Origin: a virus
DNA: 24,394 bases
Direction: 5' to 3' (one strand)
Virus record (IMG/VR): IMGVR_UViG_3300008266_000818
Coordinates: 1-24,394 of that record
The translations under genes were made by a program, and so were the position numbers. The notes below the pieces were generated by a model. That model was given only the letters and a program-made list of their open reading frames with translations, was not told the DNA's origin and ran no database searches. Below, piece after piece: positions 22,555 through 24,394 of the stretch. Positions within the stretch are counted from its first letter, which is position 1. Every line of letters starts with the position of its first letter.

Positions 22555-23453
22555 AGACTGACCGAAACCCCAAGCATGGGATTTGCTTTGCCCCAGACAG
22601 CAGGATCAGCCCAATTATCTCCGGGGTCGATGCTATAAAGAAGACCAAACCAGCGATGGCTGTCAGCAGCAGCGCCACGCAGCACGTTGCGAAAGTGAGA
22701 CAAGTCCTCATAGAACTTGGTTTCCTTGGTGAAGCTGGCAGTTGTCAGGTACATCCGCAGCGGGTTCTTTCGAGCGCCCATACCCGAGTGCAACACTTCA
22801 ATGGACTGCCTCTCAGTAATCTGAGCAGCCTCGTCAATCATGGCGCAAGACGGGTTCTTGCCGTCACCAGTCTTCCTGTTTTCCCGTGACAGCGCCCGGT
22901 AAGTGGAAGTCGAGTCGCCAGCCTTTTTCAGTTCGCTACGGTAAGCAATGAACTTGGCTCCCAACTCAGGCTTCATCGCCTCAACAATCGCCTTGGACGA
23001 ATCAAAGCAAATACTCGCCTGATCCCTGTTGGTAGCCAGAGTAAACACTTCAGCGCCAGCATCACCAAACTGCAACTCATACAGCGCAATGATGGACGCA
23101 ATGGTTGTCTTGCCAGACTTTCGAGGCACGAACAAAATGACATCAGTGACATAGCGATATGTGTGGTCTTTCCTGTCCCTGAACCCGTAGATAGCCGCCA
23201 AGTACATGACCTGAAACGGCTGAAGCTCAATGGATTTCCCGGCATCCGGGCCTTTGACATGGCGACAGAACTTGACGAATTTGAGGATGTGTTCAGCCTT
23301 GGCAGGGACAAACTCGTAAGGCGCATCCTTACGTTCGACCATATCCAAGAACCGTTGGCAAGCTAGTTTGACATCTTCACACGCCTGAATGTCACCCCTA
23401 GTTACCGCTACCGCATACTCAAACGCAGGGTTAAGCAGTGGCGAATAGCTCAT
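22482..23453 (-). CDS. Terminase large subunit, ATPase part (interrupted)
   Basis: A 323-codon frame holding the packaging motor ATPase of a Terminase_1/HK97-type protein: LQPFQVMYLAAIYGF (77-91), Walker A PRKSGKTT (110-117), Walker B CAMIDEAA with D207 and E208, and coupling motif TTAS (237-240). Homology lasts to KANPMLGVSV (289-298, near base 22560); the last 25 residues (SLWTRYQLTSQ...) are out-of-frame sequence of the nuclease part. The true protein should continue through a linker and the nuclease domain to about 550 residues. The start at 23453 overlaps the small terminase by 23 bases. Confidence 0.85.
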   Translation of the reverse strand: MSYSPLLNPAFEYAVAVTRGDIQACEDVKLACQRFLDMVERKDAPYEFVPAKAEHILKFVKFCRHVKGPDAGKSIELQPFQVMYLAAIYGFRDRKDHTYRYVTDVILFVPRKSGKTTIASIIALYELQFGDAGAEVFTLATNRDQASICFDSSKAIVEAMKPELGAKFIAYRSELKKAGDSTSTYRALSRENRKTGDGKNPSCAMIDEAAQITERQSIEVLHSGMGARKNPLRMYLTTASFTKETKFYEDLSHFRNVLRGAAADSHRWFGLLYSIDPGDNWADPAVWGKANPMLGVSVSLWTRYQLTSQSPLLLALTWRTPVT

Positions 23454-23802
23454 CTACGTCACTCACTTTTGCCTTCAACTTTGGACGGCCACGGGCAACC
23501 AAGCCCAACTCGGCCAGCATCTTGATAGCCTTGTCGGCCATCTCAGTGCGAATCTTGAACCAAGGGCTTGCCGCCTCACCAGAGTTATATTGATACAAAT
23601 GTCCCATTTCTCGGATGTTTATTTCAGCGGTCAGCAAACTGTCTACAGTAATAACCAACGAACCAACCAACAGTTCGTCAGATGCCGTGAGTGTGCCTGT
23701 CGATGCTTCGACTTCAGCACGAATGGCAGTTTCAAACGCAGCCCTGTCCCAAGTGGAAGGATCGTTTAAGTAGCCAAGAATATGCCTAGCTTTTTTTGTC
23801 AT
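23431..23802 (-). CDS. Terminase small subunit (P27-like)
   Basis: A 123-residue helical protein; it starts MTKKARHILGYLNDPSTW, and the part LLVGSLVITVDSLLTAEINIREMG ... SPWFKIRTEMADKAIKMLAELGLVARGRPKLK fits the P27-type small terminase, where an N-P-x-x-K helix is followed by LG-L-P-R. It binds packaging-start DNA and passes it to the large subunit. Location directly before the large subunit agrees. A strong GAGG site stands before the ATG. Slightly shorter than the usual 140-160 residues; the call is good but not certain. Confidence 0.78.
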   Translation of the reverse strand: MTKKARHILGYLNDPSTWDRAAFETAIRAEVEASTGTLTASDELLVGSLVITVDSLLTAEINIREMGHLYQYNSGEAASPWFKIRTEMADKAIKMLAELGLVARGRPKLKAKVSDVDELFATA

Positions 23803-23814
23803 ACATTCCTCTTG

Positions 23815-24315
23815 TTAGATGGTGCATCCTATATGCAATTTTCTTTTTGCGAAAATATAGGCTTCGTGAGCTTGCTCAACTGTGTCAAAGTAACCAATGT
23901 GACGCTGTTTTCCTTCTGTAGTAATAACAGCCCTCCATTTCCTATGATTCTTTTCTCTTGAAACCCCAAGGACACCGCAAGATTTGTTGTGACTTGGCGC
24001 AGCTTTTTGATTTTCCATATTGACCATAGTACTGACATCTCGCAAATTTTCAATACGGTTGTCAGTCACAACACCATTGATGTGGTCAATGTAATGTTTG
24101 GGCCACTCGCCATAAACATACAGCCAAGCAAGCCTATGCCCTCTATAAACAGAACCATCAACGCCAATTAACACATAGCCTTTAATTGATGGCGAACCAG
24201 CAACATCGCCAACGTGAACCCTTTTGCTGTTTGCAATCTTCCATTTGAACAATCCAGTTTCAGGGTCATAGTCAAGCAATTGCTTCAATCTGTTTTGCGT
24301 AAGATTTGAATTCAT
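23815..24315 (-). CDS. HNH endonuclease with AP2-type DNA-binding domain
   Basis: A 166-residue protein of homing-nuclease type. Residues 10-55 hold the NUMOD4-like start (LLDYDPETGLFKWK ... GYVLIGVDGS). The HNH core is HRLAWLYVYGEWPKHYIDHINGVVTDNRIENLR (60-92), with H60, H78 and N86 as likely active or metal residues. Residues about 110-160 (GVLGVSREKNHRKWRAVI ... HIGYFDTVEQAHEAYIFAKRKLH) match the AP2 DNA-binding fold. Such genes insert next to packaging genes and some nick DNA at cos sites; either is possible here. AGAGG precedes the ATG. It is separated from the small terminase by 12 bases. Confidence 0.9.
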   Translation of the reverse strand: MNSNLTQNRLKQLLDYDPETGLFKWKIANSKRVHVGDVAGSPSIKGYVLIGVDGSVYRGHRLAWLYVYGEWPKHYIDHINGVVTDNRIENLRDVSTMVNMENQKAAPSHNKSCGVLGVSREKNHRKWRAVITTEGKQRHIGYFDTVEQAHEAYIFAKRKLHIGCTI

Positions 24316-24332
24316 ATTTACCTCTCATGCTA

Positions 24333-24341
24333 AATATACCA
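24333..24341 (-). promoter_or_regulatory. Possible extended -10 promoter for the packaging-structural operon
   Basis: On the minus strand TGG TATATT (24341-24333) fits an extended -10 (TGn plus five of six of TATAAT). No good -35 is present at 16-17 bases. It lies about 18 bases before the HNH start. Weak; it would place a start site near 24326. Confidence 0.3.
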
Positions 24342-24394
24342 GAAATACCAAGTTCTTACACCCCCCTCTGACTTTGTATTCCTACGCACATGAC

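Noticed and set aside
22482-22560. Programmed frameshift joining the two terminase parts
   Set aside because: No X XXY YYZ heptamer is seen at the junction and a shift alone would not restore the missing linker; deletion or assembly error fits better.

Overview
The window is the late (structural and lysis) half of a tailed double-stranded DNA phage or prophage with a long non-contractile tail. It carries an HK97-type head module, a lambda-like tape measure and a frameshifted tail chaperone. No sheath, contractile baseplate, integrase, replication or host metabolic gene is seen. The GH19 endolysin and 3TM holin fit a Gram-negative host; the host genus cannot be read from the sequence. All genes but one lie on the minus strand, so transcription and assembly order run from high to low coordinates.

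Layout along the minus strand. 24315-21907 is packaging: an HNH-AP2 homing-type endonuclease, a P27-like small terminase, and a large terminase split into an ATPase part and a nuclease part in different frames. 21882-16070 is the head and connector: portal, U35 protease, major capsid protein, an intrinsic terminator, a second shorter capsid paralogue, gp6-like connector, and head-closure protein. 16070-10396 is the tail: terminator protein, two tandem tail-tube paralogues, two small unknowns, chaperone G with a -1 frameshift to a T extension, a gp10-like morphogenesis protein and the tape measure. 10386-3010 is the tail tip and fibres: a fibre with 13 tandem 17-residue beta-roll repeats, two tail-tip proteins, a GNAT acetyltransferase, a large J-like hub, a short appendage protein and a small companion. 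2869-411 is a tightly coupled lysis-type cassette: three small single-span membrane proteins, one more membrane-anchored protein, the holin and the endolysin. A partial endonuclease VII-like gene on the plus strand runs in from the left edge and meets the endolysin tail to tail.

The most notable points are: (i) a textbook -1 frameshift signal in the tail chaperone gene, with slippery A AAA AAC, a 5-nt spacer and a 13-bp stem topped by a second hairpin; (ii) tandem duplication of both the capsid protein and the tail-tube protein, with a terminator between the two capsid genes; (iii) a large terminase that lacks its middle linker and changes frame there, from either a deletion or an assembly error; (iv) a fibre with highly regular repeats in an unusual place; and (v) a 30-residue membrane peptide gene held between two ATGA overlaps. 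No tRNA, CRISPR array or insertion sequence was seen.
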